Positions 14,623 to 23,911 are shown, counted from the first letter of the stretch. The stretch is 33,786 nucleotides of DNA from Mycolicibacterium chubuense (GCF_001044255.1 NZ_JYNX01000017.1:1-33786), one strand, 5' to 3'. Numbers and translations: made by a program. The notes: a model not told the origin generated them from the sequence alone.

Positions 14623-15540
14623 CTAGGGTTTAGCGCTCAGCGCCCCGATGCTGTTACCGGTCTTGTTGGTGAACCACATCACAGCGGGGTCCGGACCGGG
14701 CTTGATGTCGAACGGCCCGTCGACGTCGGGCGGTGCGCCGAAGAACTCCCACGACCCCGACTCCGGCTGGTGGCCGACGATGCTGTTGGCGGCGGTGTCG
14801 ACGAACCACACCCGACCGTCCGCCCCGGCACAGACGCCGTCGGGCTCTCGCAGCCGGGGGTCGGTCGCGTGCCGCAGGGTGGCCGCCGGGTCGCGCGCAT
14901 CGAACGACAGCAGCCCGGGGGGGTCCCGGGTGGTGAGCCAGAGCAGGCCGTCGGGAGTCTGTGTCCACGCCCGCGGGATTGCGGGCAGTGCGCCGAGGGT
15001 CGTCACCGCATCCGTGGCCACGTCGAGCGTGCCGAGCGTCCCCGCGGCCGAGTTCACCCACCACACCTTCCCGTCGGTTGTGACGAACAGCGCTGCGGGA
15101 GCGGCGATGTCGGGATCGGCGACGATGTGCAGCGATGCGGCGGGATCGGCCGCGCGGGGATCGAGTGAGCCGATGGCGTCGATGCCGCGCAGCGAGAACC
15201 ACATTCGCCCGTCGGGGCCGGCCTTCAATGCGACGGGGCGGCTGCCGTCGGGCAGCGCGTACATACTGATCGTCGACGAGGGATCCGCCTCGCCCGGATC
15301 GATCGCGCCGAGGGCGTCCGACCCGAGGCTGGTGAACCAGATCCGGCCGTCGGGCCCGGGAAAGATGTTCGCGGGGAATCGGATTGCACCCGGTGCAGCG
15401 GCGAAGAGTTGGACGGTCCCGTGGCGTATCCGGCCCACGCGATCGTCGCCGATGTTGGTGAACCAGACGTCACCGTCGGCGGCGATGATGCCCGACGGCG
15501 CGTTCAGGCCGGGGTCGCGGAGGGCGGTGATCGAGGGCAC
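14623..15540 (-). CDS. Vgb-like seven-bladed beta-propeller (virginiamycin B lyase family fold)
   Basis: 305 residues from GTG 15540. A repeating motif of the form (P/A/T)DG-x-(V/I/L/M)-W(F/L) occurs seven times (ADGDVWFTN, PDGRIWFTS, PDGRMWFSL, TDGKVWWVN, PDGLLWLTT, ADGRVWFVD, DPAVMWFTN), marking seven propeller blades. Vgb lyases open streptogramin B rings using a histidine/glutamate centre that cannot be placed here, so the resistance activity is not claimed; many actinobacterial relatives have other or unknown roles. No signal peptide is seen. It starts 23 bases after the stop of the membrane-anchored protein upstream and is probably cotranscribed with it. Confidence 0.82.
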   Translation of the reverse strand: MPSITALRDPGLNAPSGIIAADGDVWFTNIGDDRVGRIRHGTVQLFAAAPGAIRFPANIFPGPDGRIWFTSLGSDALGAIDPGEADPSSTISMYALPDGSRPVALKAGPDGRMWFSLRGIDAIGSLDPRAADPAASLHIVADPDIAAPAALFVTTDGKVWWVNSAAGTLGTLDVATDAVTTLGALPAIPRAWTQTPDGLLWLTTRDPPGLLSFDARDPAATLRHATDPRLREPDGVCAGADGRVWFVDTAANSIVGHQPESGSWEFFGAPPDVDGPFDIKPGPDPAVMWFTNKTGNSIGALSAKP

Positions 15541-15563
15541 GGCGCAGCGCCAGGACGTCCGGC

Positions 15564-16139
15564 TCAGCCGGCCCGGTGCTCGACCACCGGGTCGCGGCTC
15601 TGCAGGGTCTCCCCGGAGATCACGACGAGTTCGGTGGGGGACAGCCGGTAGGTGGTGCCGTCGTTGCGGGCCTCGAACCCGGCGGGGATCGGTCGCACGT
15701 CGTCGAGTCGCAGCGACGCGCCGTCCTGCAGTCGGACGCCGCGGTAGCTGTAGTCGCCTGCGGCCGTCTCGCACACGACGATCGCGGAGCGCTCGGTGCG
15801 GGCGATGGCGACCGCGCGCTGCGTGGCGTCACAGCGTGCCGCAGAGTCGACGAAGCCTTGGCTGTCCGTGGGCGGTGCGGGGGCCTGCGGCTGCCGTGGC
15901 GCGGGCGCGGGCAGGGGCAGGGGCTTGGGGGCCGTGGTGACCCACTGCGACGCCGTATCGGGTTGCGCGGGAACGGACTGCACCTCGGTCGGCGCGGATG
16001 TGCGTGACTGGAGCAGGGCGAAGACGATGACGAGGGTGCCGACGGAAGCGACGACGATGGACAGCGCCGACAGGCGCGACTTCCGTGTCGGGCCGGTCGG
16101 CGGATCGTGTGCAGGGGCATTGGCGGTGACGGTCGGCAT
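15564..16139 (-). CDS. Single-pass membrane protein with exported C-terminal domain
   Basis: 191 residues from ATG 16139. A polar N-terminus of about 30 residues precedes one membrane segment (LSALSIVVASVGTLVIVFALL, about 32-52). A proline-rich linker follows (PLPLPAPAPRQPQAPAPP), then a compact domain of about 95 residues. That domain contains two cysteines (in AARCDATQ and VVCETA) that could form a disulfide, and the pattern YSYRGVRLQDGASL, as seen in small extracellular domains of actinobacterial proteins. The topology is cytoplasmic N-terminus, outer C-terminus. No specific family was recognised. It is followed after 23 bases by the propeller gene. Confidence 0.75.
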   Translation of the reverse strand: MPTVTANAPAHDPPTGPTRKSRLSALSIVVASVGTLVIVFALLQSRTSAPTEVQSVPAQPDTASQWVTTAPKPLPLPAPAPRQPQAPAPPTDSQGFVDSAARCDATQRAVAIARTERSAIVVCETAAGDYSYRGVRLQDGASLRLDDVRPIPAGFEARNDGTTYRLSPTELVVISGETLQSRDPVVEHRAG

Positions 16140-16235
16140 GCCTGCGCTCCCTCGTTGCACGTGTGCTCGCCACCAGCAAAGCACTGCCGGTGCGGGAAAG
16201 CCGGTATCCGGATCGGCGTTTCGCGCAGCGGTCGG

Positions 16236-16928
16236 CTACGCAATCACCGCGATCTCGTCGCCGAGGCGGTGGCCCGCCGCCAGCGGCAACTCGTCGCCGC
16301 TCCAGAACTTACCGGGATCGAACCAGTTCGCGTGCTTCTCGGTGTGCAGCAGACCCATGTGCTCGTAGGTGATCGCCACGGTCTCGGCGCAGTAGGCCGT
16401 CTCCAGCCCGACCTTCGCCTGCTCGGCCTTGCGCCGCTCGGCTGCTCGGCGAACACGGTTGTGCAGCAATGGGATTCCGCGGGTGAAGTCGCTGACGGTC
16501 GGGACGCGGCCGCGCAGCCATCGGCCGGTCAGGCGGGCCGTGGACGGGAACGGGGTGCCGTCCATACGGGCGATCACTTGCAGCATGCGGTCTTCCTGCT
16601 CGCGGCTGGCGTGGGGGATGAGCTGACGCAGCCAGCAATGCTGACCGTAGGTGTGCACCCAGCGCTCGACAGCCGCGCGCAGATCGTTGAGCTGGACGCC
16701 GCGGTGATGGGTGCCCGTCCACAGGTCGAGCAGCTTGTCGCCGAGTTCGGCGTGCCAGATCAGCGGCGGCAGATCGTCGACGGCGACCGTCATCCCGACG
16801 TGGTTGACCGGGCTGTTGGTCATCGACTGGATCGCCCGGTCGGGTCCGGAGTGGCCGCGGAACAGCCAGATGTCGCCCGTGCGCGTCTCTTCCAGGGCGC
16901 GATCGAGGGACACCGTGCTTGGATTCAT
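16236..16928 (-). CDS. Permuted NlpC/P60-like (YiiX/papain-like) protein
   Basis: 230 residues. The opening TGDIWLFRG and SPVNHVGMTV (His43) and the later LETAYCAETVAITYEHMG (Cys180) give the histidine-before-cysteine order of circularly permuted NlpC/P60 (YiiX/YebB, LRAT-like) proteins. These are thiol hydrolases or acyltransferases acting on amide or ester bonds, often in lipids or peptidoglycan. No signal peptide is visible. The start ATG 16928 lies only 26 bases from the divergent tiny membrane-protein gene. The 96 bases between its stop and the next minus-strand gene hold nothing obvious. The family assignment rests on motif order, not on a search. Confidence 0.7.
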   Translation of the reverse strand: MNPSTVSLDRALEETRTGDIWLFRGHSGPDRAIQSMTNSPVNHVGMTVAVDDLPPLIWHAELGDKLLDLWTGTHHRGVQLNDLRAAVERWVHTYGQHCWLRQLIPHASREQEDRMLQVIARMDGTPFPSTARLTGRWLRGRVPTVSDFTRGIPLLHNRVRRAAERRKAEQAKVGLETAYCAETVAITYEHMGLLHTEKHANWFDPGKFWSGDELPLAAGHRLGDEIAVIA

Positions 16929-16954
16929 GCCCGCAGCTTAGGCAGACTGCAGGC

Positions 16955-17119
16955 ATGCGCGGAATCTGGAAGTGGGTGGGGCTGGCCGGTGTCGCCGGTG
17001 TCGTCGCCGGCGGGGTGCTGGTGGCGCGCGATCAGCGGCGGCGCAACGCCTACACCGCCGACGACATCCGCGCCCGGCTGCACCAGCGCCTGGACGAGGC
17101 GGAGAACCGGCCGGACTAG
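16955..17119 (+). CDS. Tiny single-pass membrane protein (54 aa)
   Basis: Starts [30 protein letters not shown]: one membrane helix ending in a positive cluster, then a short amphipathic, charged tail ([18 protein letters not shown]). It looks like a genuine small mycobacterial protein of unknown function. An upstream in-frame start at 16919 would overlap the divergent NlpC/P60-like gene and is less likely. Its stop shares the CTAG tetranucleotide with the stop of the convergent cyclase gene. Confidence 0.65.
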   Translation: MRGIWKWVGLAGVAGVVAGGVLVARDQRRRNAYTADDIRARLHQRLDEAENRPD

Positions 17120-17910
17120 TCCCGTTCCGCCGCCACGGAGTAGAGGGTGTGCGAGCCGGAGAAGCCCTTCAGGTCGGCAACGCGGCCCTGGTCGACGGTG
17201 ATGTCGTCGCACCGGGTGACCGCGTCGCGGACGGCGGAACTGATCAGGATCTCCCCGCCGTCGGCCTGGGCCGCGACCCGCGCGGCCATCGCGACGTTAC
17301 GGCCGAACACGTCGTCGCCGCGCAGCACCGACTTGCCGGTGTGGATACCGATGCGCACTCGGAAGCCATTGCGTTGCTTGGCCATCGACTGCTGAATGTC
17401 GAGTGCGCACCGCACCGCCTGCTCGGGCCGGGCGAACGCCACCATGAAGCCGTCACCCTGACTCTTCACCACATGACCGTGGTGGTGGTCGACGTGACGG
17501 CGGACCGCCTTGTCGTGCTTGCCGATCAACCGCACCCACGCCCGGTCGCCGATGCGTTCGTTGAGCGCGGTGGACCCCTCGATGTCGGAGAACATGATCG
17601 CCAGCCTGCCGTTCGGCGAGAGCCGGGCCAGGTCCGGTCGCTCCACCTCCGCCCAGTCCGCGAGCTCTTCGATCGAGGAGCGCACCGCCGCGCCGAAGCC
17701 GTCGCGGCGCAGGATGTTGGCCGTCTGCCACACCGTCTTGACCGCCCGGGTTCCGCCGGAGACCAGCATCTGCCGGGTGTCGAGGCGGCTGCGCAGTTCG
17801 TCGGCCTCGGCCTCCGCGGCCCGGACCCGCCGCCACATCACGCCGAGCGCGATCGCCTCACCCACGGCGATCGCCGCCAGCGCCACCGCCACGATCTGCA
17901 TCCCGGTCAC
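17116..17910 (-). CDS. Membrane-anchored class III adenylate/guanylate cyclase
   Basis: 264 residues with one N-terminal membrane helix (about 5-25), a coiled linker, and a class III cyclase homology domain (about 103-262). Metal ligands are Asp109 in [10 protein letters not shown] and Asp153 in KSQGDGF. Lys149 in the KSQGD motif is at the purine-specifying position and favours ATP. Asn205 and Arg211 in [12 protein letters not shown] match the transition-state residues. All key residues are present, so it should be active as a homodimer making cAMP. GTG 17910 was used; ATG 17901 is possible. It is divergent from the CrtC-like gene over only 25 bases. Confidence 0.9.
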   Translation of the reverse strand: MTGMQIVAVALAAIAVGEAIALGVMWRRVRAAEAEADELRSRLDTRQMLVSGGTRAVKTVWQTANILRRDGFGAAVRSSIEELADWAEVERPDLARLSPNGRLAIMFSDIEGSTALNERIGDRAWVRLIGKHDKAVRRHVDHHHGHVVKSQGDGFMVAFARPEQAVRCALDIQQSMAKQRNGFRVRIGIHTGKSVLRGDDVFGRNVAMAARVAAQADGGEILISSAVRDAVTRCDDITVDQGRVADLKGFSGSHTLYSVAAERD

Positions 17911-17935
17911 GGCTCCAGTATTGGATGCTGGGGGC

Positions 17936-18874
17936 GTGACGAACGCGAAGGCCCCCTATTACGAGAGCCGGTTCCTGCGCGCCAACGCCGCCGACGGATC
18001 CCGCGCGATCTGGCTGCGGGAGACCCTGCTGCTGCCGACCTCCGGTGAAGCCAGCGCCGACGTCTGGGTGATGGTGTTCGACCCGGCGGGCCACCGCGCG
18101 CACAAGCAGTCCTATCCGGTCGCGGACGCCACCTTCGGCGACGACCCATGGGACGTTCGGATCGGGCCGACCAATCTGGACGACGCGTCGGCCACCGGCA
18201 CGGTGCCCGGGCACGGGTACTGGGAGTTGGCGATCACCCCCGGCGGTCAGGAGCCCGTGCGGGTGCTGTCCGAGCGGGCCTACCGGGCGCGGATCCCGAC
18301 GGCCAAGACCGTGGTGCGCCACCCGCAGGCACGGTTCGACGGCCGCCTCCTGCTCGACGGCGCCGACCTCGACATCGACGGTTGGACGGGCAGCGTGGAT
18401 CACAACTGGGGGACGCGGCACACCCCCGCCTACGCCTACGGCCAGGTGTGCGCCTTCGACGACGCGCCCGACTCGACGCTCGAGATCGTCACCGCGCGGG
18501 CCGCCGTGGGGCCGGTGCTGCTGCCCGGGGTGACCCTGTTCGTGTTCCGGCACGGGGGCGAGGAGTTCGCCGTGCGCAGCATCTCCGGCAGCCTGCAGAC
18601 CCACGGGCGGTACCGCCCGTTCACATGGGCTTTCGGTGGGCGGGTCGGAGAGCAGATGATCGAGGGGGAGATCACGACGGTGCCCGCCGACGTCATCGGC
18701 CTCACCTACACGGACACCCACGGCGGAACCAAGTACTGCTACAACTCCGCCATCGCGCGCTGCCGAATCCAGTTGGCGGGCAAGGGGATCACCCGAACCG
18801 AGCTGACCAGCAGGCAGGCGATGTTCGAGATCCTCACCGACGATCCGCTCGCCGACGTCCCGCTGCTGGCATGA
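17936..18874 (+). CDS. CrtC/AttH-like lipocalin-fold protein
   Basis: 312 residues from GTG 17936 ([17 protein letters not shown]). The segments [19 protein letters not shown], and especially the later [20 protein letters not shown] resemble the carotenoid 1,2-hydratase / AttH / tocopherol-cyclase-like double-lipocalin superfamily, in which the H-NWG motif lies in the first barrel. Members bind or hydrate hydrophobic molecules; the substrate here is unknown. There is no signal peptide. The last 41 bases overlap the end of the convergent permease gene. The neighbours give no pathway. Confidence 0.68.
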   Translation: MTNAKAPYYESRFLRANAADGSRAIWLRETLLLPTSGEASADVWVMVFDPAGHRAHKQSYPVADATFGDDPWDVRIGPTNLDDASATGTVPGHGYWELAITPGGQEPVRVLSERAYRARIPTAKTVVRHPQARFDGRLLLDGADLDIDGWTGSVDHNWGTRHTPAYAYGQVCAFDDAPDSTLEIVTARAAVGPVLLPGVTLFVFRHGGEEFAVRSISGSLQTHGRYRPFTWAFGGRVGEQMIEGEITTVPADVIGLTYTDTHGGTKYCYNSAIARCRIQLAGKGITRTELTSRQAMFEILTDDPLADVPLLA

Positions 18875-20279
18875 CGAGGTAGATGCCGACCGCCAGCAGC
18901 GCCGAGCCGACCGTGCTCAGGTCGACGCCGCCCGCGATGTCGGCCAGCGGACCGACGTAGAGCGTGGTGTTGACCGCGAGCACTCCGAACACCGCCCCCG
19001 CCGTCCACGCGGCGACCGCCGGCAGGTTCCAGCCGTGGGTGAACCAGTAGCGCCCCCCGCGCCGGCCGTGGGCGAACGCCTGCAGATCGGTCGGGTCGTA
19101 GTCGGGGGTGCGCAGCGCGCCGACGGCCAGGATCGCCACCCACGGGGTGATGACGGCGTTGAGCGCCACCGTCGCCGCGGTCACCGACTCGACGGCGTCG
19201 AACACGAACACGCCCAGAAACAGCAGGCCGATCGCCACCGTCGCGGTGATCGCCGTGGTGTGGGTGCGTTTCAGTTGCGGCGCAAGCCCTTCGAGGTCCA
19301 GACCGCTGGCGTAGACACACAGCACGCCCTGGCTGAGGCCGCCCAGCACGGAGATCACCACGATGGGCAGGACGTACCAGGCAGGTGCCGCGGTGACCAG
19401 GTCGTGCAGATAGGACTCGGTCGGATCGGCGAACGAAGCGGCGGTGAACGCGCCGAACAGGCTGGGCAGCAGGACGCCGACGAACATGCCCACGCCCAGC
19501 GCCGCGCAGATCCGACCGTTCCCGTAGCGCCGCGCGGAGATCCGGCGGGTGTAGTCCCCGATCGTCGGCCCGTAGGAGATGGGCGCCGCCGCGAACAGCA
19601 CCGCCGACAGTGTCCAGGTGGGCCAGAAGCCGCCCAGCGCGTAGTCGCCGCCGACCGTCGAGGCATCGAACTGCCCCGCGAAGGCGGCCACCCCGAGGAT
19701 CATCAGGACGCCGACGACCGGCACCACGATCTTCTGCATCGCGACGATCGTGGCGTGCCCGTACAGCGCGACCGCCGCCATGAGCACCGCGAGGACCGCG
19801 TAGGACAGCCCCCGGGTGAGCGCGGTCTCCGGGGTGCCGAGGATCCGGTGCGCGGCGGCGACGATCGCGTCGCCACTCGTCCACACCGTGACCGCGGCGA
19901 ACGCCAGCGCGATCAGCAGCGCGATGGCCGACCCGATGAACCGCCCGCGGATGCCGAAGAACGCGCCGGAGGACACCGTCATGTTGGTGCCGGTGCGCGG
20001 GCTGATGACGGCCGTCGGGACGACGGCCAGCGTGCCGAGTGCGGTGCCCACCACCATCGAGGCGACGGTCTGCCAGAACGACAGACCGAACACGATCGCG
20101 AACGCGCCGAACACCACGTTGGTCCACGTGAGGTTGGCGCCGAGGAACACCGCGCCCACGTTGCGGGGCCGCGAGTCGCGCGCCTCCTCGGGCAGGTACT
20201 CGACGCCGGCCGCCTCGACGGCCCCGACGCGGTCTTCTGTGTCGCCGACGACGGCGGGGACGGGCTGGACGGCGGTCAT
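18834..20279 (-). CDS. NCS1-family permease (purine/cytosine/allantoin permease type)
   Basis: 481 residues from ATG 20279, with about 12 hydrophobic segments starting near residue 40 (VGAVFLGANLTWTNVVFGAF). PRTGTNMTVSSGAFFGIRG, AAPISYGPTIGDYTRRIS and LNAVITPWVAIL correspond to conserved NCS1 loops. These carriers use Na+ or H+ to import nucleobases, hydantoins or related nitrogen compounds. The gene is divergent from a TetR regulator with nested palindromes between them, and faces the fused kinase/aminotransferase operon just beyond that regulator. That context suggests it imports the nitrogen compound degraded there. The stop overlaps the convergent CrtC-like gene. Confidence 0.88.
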   Translation of the reverse strand: MTAVQPVPAVVGDTEDRVGAVEAAGVEYLPEEARDSRPRNVGAVFLGANLTWTNVVFGAFAIVFGLSFWQTVASMVVGTALGTLAVVPTAVISPRTGTNMTVSSGAFFGIRGRFIGSAIALLIALAFAAVTVWTSGDAIVAAAHRILGTPETALTRGLSYAVLAVLMAAVALYGHATIVAMQKIVVPVVGVLMILGVAAFAGQFDASTVGGDYALGGFWPTWTLSAVLFAAAPISYGPTIGDYTRRISARRYGNGRICAALGVGMFVGVLLPSLFGAFTAASFADPTESYLHDLVTAAPAWYVLPIVVISVLGGLSQGVLCVYASGLDLEGLAPQLKRTHTTAITATVAIGLLFLGVFVFDAVESVTAATVALNAVITPWVAILAVGALRTPDYDPTDLQAFAHGRRGGRYWFTHGWNLPAVAAWTAGAVFGVLAVNTTLYVGPLADIAGGVDLSTVGSALLAVGIYLVMPAAGRRRADRR

Positions 20280-20290
20280 GGCGGCTCGCT

Positions 20291-20333
20291 TTGTTGAGGG
20301 GTGCATCAATAGTGTTGATGTAGTGTTCAACAA
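20291..20333. promoter_or_regulatory. Nested palindromes, probable TetR operator
   Basis: CATCAA (20304-20309) and TTGATG (20315-20320) form an inner inverted repeat. TTGTTGA (20291-20297) and TCAACAA (20327-20333) form an outer one, almost on the same centre. The site fills the gap between the divergent permease and TetR genes and is AT-rich relative to its surroundings. Confidence 0.65.
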
Positions 20334-20364
20334 GCCCCGCCATCCGTCAAGAGGAGATTGTCCG

Positions 20365-20976
20365 GTGACCCTCCGCGACGCGAAGCGAAAACTCCCCGCC
20401 GAGCGGCGGAGTGAACTGCTGGGCCGGGCCGTCGAGATCGCGCGCGCCGAGGGCCTCTCGGCGGTCACCCTGCGCCGCGTCGCCGCCGACCTGGGTGTCA
20501 CGCCGGGGTTGGTCAGTCACTACTTCTCCGCGGCCGAGCATCTGACGGCAGCCGCGTTCCGCGCCGCGGCGCAGCAGGATCTCGACGCGGCGGGCGCCCG
20601 GGTCGCCGCGCAGACCACCGCGACGGCGAAAATGCAGGCGCTGATCGACTACGTGCTCGATGACGACGGCGACGAGGGCAGCGCCCTGTGGCTGGAGACG
20701 TGGACCCTGACCCGGCGCAATCCCGTCCTCGCCGGCGAAGCCGACGAACTCACCGGCCGGTGGGTGACGCTCCTCGCCGACATCGTCGGCACCGGCATCG
20801 CCGCCGGTGAGTTCACCGTCGCCGACCCCGTCGACGCGGTCGCGCGCCGCCTGCTGACTCTCATCGACGGGCTGGGTTCGCAGAAGGTCGTCCGCTCGGT
20901 ACCCGCAGCCGAGGCCAAGCAGATCGCGCGCACCTACCTGGGATCGGAACTGGCCGGGATCACCAGCCCTCGGTGA
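20365..20976 (+). CDS. TetR-family transcriptional regulator (permease-linked)
   Basis: 203 residues from GTG 20365, with GAGGAG 9-14 bases upstream. The helix-turn-helix lies at about residues 15-60: LLGRAVEIARAEGLSAVTLRRVAADLGVTPGLVSHYFSA, the TetR pattern. The C-terminal part is helical and contains a WLETWTL segment that probably shapes the ligand pocket. It resembles BetI-like regulators of amine-compound uptake and catabolism. It probably represses the divergent permease gene and itself through the palindromes at 20291-20333. Its 3' end overlaps the fused kinase/aminotransferase gene by 17 bases, tail to tail. Confidence 0.88.
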   Translation: MTLRDAKRKLPAERRSELLGRAVEIARAEGLSAVTLRRVAADLGVTPGLVSHYFSAAEHLTAAAFRAAAQQDLDAAGARVAAQTTATAKMQALIDYVLDDDGDEGSALWLETWTLTRRNPVLAGEADELTGRWVTLLADIVGTGIAAGEFTVADPVDAVARRLLTLIDGLGSQKVVRSVPAAEAKQIARTYLGSELAGITSPR

Positions 20977-23911
20977 GCACGCGGTCGAGTGCGTCGACGT
21001 AGAAGTCGGCCCCCTCGACGTCGATGCACAGCGGTGGTTTGGTCTTGAGGATGTTCTGGTGATCGCCGGTCGGCTGGATGATCACGCCGAGGTCGAGCAT
21101 GCGCTCGCAGATCGCCGCCGTCTCGGCCGTCGCGGGCTCCAAGGTCTCGGCGTCGCGGATCATCTCGACACCCAGGTAGAGCCCCACACCGTGCACGGTG
21201 CCGATCAGCGGATGCCGGTCGCGCAGCCCCTCCAGACGCGCCTTCAGATGCGCACCCACGCGGCGGGCGTTGTCCTGCAGTGCCTCTTCGGCCAGCACGT
21301 CCAGCACCGTCATGCCGATCGCGCACGAGAGCGGGCTGCCGCCGGTGGAGGAGAAGAAGTAGCCCTGGCTGGCGAAGCCCTCGGCCACCGCGCGGCTGGT
21401 GATCACCGCTCCCAGCGGATAGCCGTTGCCCACCGATTTGGCCACCGACACGATGTCGGGCACCGCGTCCTGCTGCTGGAAGCCCCAGAACCATTCGCCG
21501 AGGCGGCCGTAACCCACCTGGACCTCGTCGGAGATCGCCAGTCCGCCGCCGGCGCGCACCGCGGCGTACACCTGCTGCAGGTAGCCGTCGGGCAGCGCCA
21601 TCCCGCCGGCGTTGCCGTACACGCTCTCGCAGATGAACCCCGCCGGTGGCCGGCCCTCGGCGATCAGCGCCTCGATCTGGGCGACCGCCTCGCCGGCGTA
21701 GCGGGTCGCCTCGGCGCCGCGGTACTTGCCGCGGAAGCTGTTGGGCGACTCCACGGTGTGCACCCAATCCGGGCGGGTGGCAAGGGCATTCGGATTGTCA
21801 GCGGTCGACGTCGACACGGCGTCGGTACCGTAGGTCCACCCGTGGTAGGCCTCCCGGACCGCGACGACGTCGCGGCGCCCCGTCGCCGCGGTGGCCAACC
21901 GGATCGCCAGATCGCTGGCCTCCGAACCCGAGTTGACCAGGAACACCGTGTCCAACGGGTCGGGGAGCAGGCCGGCCAGCCGCTCGCTGAACTCGACGAC
22001 CGCCTCGTAGTTGAACCGCGAGTTGGTGTTCAGCCTGCGCAGCTGGCGGGCTGCGGCCTCGGCGATCCGGGGATGCGCGTGGCCCAGCACGGTGACGTTG
22101 TTGACCATGTCGAGGTAGCTGCGCCCCGCCGTGGACATCAGGAAGTGGCGGCGGCCGCGTTCGATCTGCGGTGGCCGGCGGTAGTAGAACTCCTGCACCG
22201 GAGCGAAACTCGCATCCCGCCGGGCGAGCAGATCACCGGTGTCGGCACCGCCCTGCAGCGGCGCGAGGCCGAGCAGTGGCCTCGGGTCGCGGACCTGGGC
22301 GAGCCATCCCGGCGCCAGATCCGTACTCACGAACGGCGGCGCATCGGGTGCTCCGAGCGGCCGCACGCTCACCTCGGTGCGGCCGTCGGCGGACGCGAGG
22401 GAGTCCCCGGCGCGGACGCTACCCGACGCCGCAGGGTGTGCTCCGATCAGGTGCAGTTCGAACCCGTTGCCGCGCAGTGTGATCCGATCGGCAGACGTCT
22501 CGACCTCGCCGTCCCACGGCGCGACGAGGGCGGTGGCCCCGGCATCGGGGGCGGTCCACACGCTGATCCCGGTGGCGACGACGTCGGGGCTGTCCTGGCT
22601 CAGCCGTGGTGCGCGGCTCAGTCGCGCCTCCCCGAAGCGGGTGACGGCCAGTGCCGCACCGCCGCGCAGCGCGGCGCGGGCCGCGGTGTCCTCGACATCG
22701 GACCTGAGCACCCCGGCGGTGTCGAACGCGTCGTCGTAGACGTCCGAGGTCGTCGACAGATCCAGCGTGACGACCTGCTCCGGCGGCGCGGCGATCATCG
22801 GAACCGTCACCGGCAGCGGCGTCGTCGTCCGCGAGAAGCCCAGGTCGGCCTTGATCGTCGCGCTCATCACGTCCATCGGCACCGACGTCGCGACCTCGAA
22901 GATCCGGGACTCGGCGTCGGACTGCTCGGTCAGGTAGTCGTTGCCGGGGTCGAGCACGACCTGTTGCGCCCCGCTGACGATCAGCACCGCGGCGCGCAGC
23001 ACGATCATCGGCCACAGCGCGTCGCACTCGGCCTCCGACAGCGGCCGCACCGCGTGAAAGGCACGCGCCGCGGGCAGGATCGATGCCGCAGAGGCGCCGA
23101 CGTGGCCGAGTACCGACGACGCGGTGATCGCCAGTTCGGACACCGCCCAGGTGTGCGACAGGTCGCCGAAGTCGATGATGCCGTCCGGGCGGGGGACGCC
23201 GTCGACCCACGACACCACGATGTTGGCATCGGTCAGATCGATGTGCGCCGCCTGGCGCGGCAGCGAGGCATCGAGCGGTGCGATGCGCGACCAGGCCGCA
23301 TCCGCCGCGGATTCCAGCCGTGCGCGCAGGTCGGCGTCGTCGACGTAACGGGCGAGCCTGTCGACCACCTCTTTGGCGAACCGCAGGTCCCACTGCAGGA
23401 TTCGGTCCAGACCCGGATGGCTGAAGCCTGCCAATGCCCGGCTCACCCGGCCCGAAACGTCGCCCAGTCCCGCGACCACCGAGGGCGTCAGATGCCCGGC
23501 GTCGACGAGCGTGCCGCCGGGCAGGTAACGCAGCAGCCGCACATAGGCGATTCCGTCGACCAATCCTTCGACGGGAGTGCACAATTTGCCGGACGTGTTG
23601 GGCAGCGGAACCGACACCCGTAGCGTCGGTTCGGCGTCGACGATGTGGGCGGTAGCCGCATCCTGGGCGGCCAGCTCGGTCGCCGTGAACGCCGGGTTGG
23701 CGATTTTGAGCACGCCCGCCACGGCGTGATCGTCGTCGCTGCCGGTGCTGATGACGAAGTTCTTGTCCTGCTGGCTGCCCAGCGAGGTGGCCCGCGCGAC
23801 GAGGCCGTAGTGGGTGGCCACGAGTTCCTCGGCCTGCGCTTCGGTGACCTGGGGAGCGGGAAGTTCCTGCTGCTGCAGGAAATTGAAGCCCGCCGTGTCG
23901 TGCGCGCTCAC
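20960..23911 (-). CDS. APH kinase - M23-like - class III aminotransferase/phospho-lyase fusion
   Basis: 983 residues. Domain 1 (about 25-340) is an APH/hydroxylysine-kinase-like phosphotransferase with HIDLTDAN (His223, Asp225, Asn230) and IIDFGD (Asp247, Asp250). Domain 2 (about 455-545) resembles the M23/lipoyl-like beta fold (APWDGEV, FELHLIGAHP) but lacks a convincing set of zinc ligands. Domain 3 (about 575-983) is a class III PLP enzyme with NSGSEA, AYHGWTYG, ISDEVQVGYGR (Asp795), VAKSVGNG (Lys825) and ILKTKPPLC; its motifs resemble the AGXT2L phospho-lyases. A kinase joined to such a lyase suggests phosphorylation of a hydroxylated amine, then elimination of phosphate and ammonia. GTG 23911 overlaps the upstream hydrolase stop (GTGA). 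Confidence 0.87.
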   Translation of the reverse strand: MSAHDTAGFNFLQQQELPAPQVTEAQAEELVATHYGLVARATSLGSQQDKNFVISTGSDDDHAVAGVLKIANPAFTATELAAQDAATAHIVDAEPTLRVSVPLPNTSGKLCTPVEGLVDGIAYVRLLRYLPGGTLVDAGHLTPSVVAGLGDVSGRVSRALAGFSHPGLDRILQWDLRFAKEVVDRLARYVDDADLRARLESAADAAWSRIAPLDASLPRQAAHIDLTDANIVVSWVDGVPRPDGIIDFGDLSHTWAVSELAITASSVLGHVGASAASILPAARAFHAVRPLSEAECDALWPMIVLRAAVLIVSGAQQVVLDPGNDYLTEQSDAESRIFEVATSVPMDVMSATIKADLGFSRTTTPLPVTVPMIAAPPEQVVTLDLSTTSDVYDDAFDTAGVLRSDVEDTAARAALRGGAALAVTRFGEARLSRAPRLSQDSPDVVATGISVWTAPDAGATALVAPWDGEVETSADRITLRGNGFELHLIGAHPAASGSVRAGDSLASADGRTEVSVRPLGAPDAPPFVSTDLAPGWLAQVRDPRPLLGLAPLQGGADTGDLLARRDASFAPVQEFYYRRPPQIERGRRHFLMSTAGRSYLDMVNNVTVLGHAHPRIAEAAARQLRRLNTNSRFNYEAVVEFSERLAGLLPDPLDTVFLVNSGSEASDLAIRLATAATGRRDVVAVREAYHGWTYGTDAVSTSTADNPNALATRPDWVHTVESPNSFRGKYRGAEATRYAGEAVAQIEALIAEGRPPAGFICESVYGNAGGMALPDGYLQQVYAAVRAGGGLAISDEVQVGYGRLGEWFWGFQQQDAVPDIVSVAKSVGNGYPLGAVITSRAVAEGFASQGYFFSSTGGSPLSCAIGMTVLDVLAEEALQDNARRVGAHLKARLEGLRDRHPLIGTVHGVGLYLGVEMIRDAETLEPATAETAAICERMLDLGVIIQPTGDHQNILKTKPPLCIDVEGADFYVDALDRVLTEGW

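Noticed and set aside
14623-15540. Calling the propeller a streptogramin-resistance lyase
   Set aside because: Only the seven-blade repeat pattern is clear; the catalytic residues of Vgb could not be placed, so the resistance function is not supported.
21059-23623. Very long open frame (854 codons) on the plus strand
   Set aside because: It is antisense to the fused kinase/aminotransferase, which has complete catalytic motifs. Its own translation is low-complexity His/Arg/Gly-rich, a known effect of high GC.
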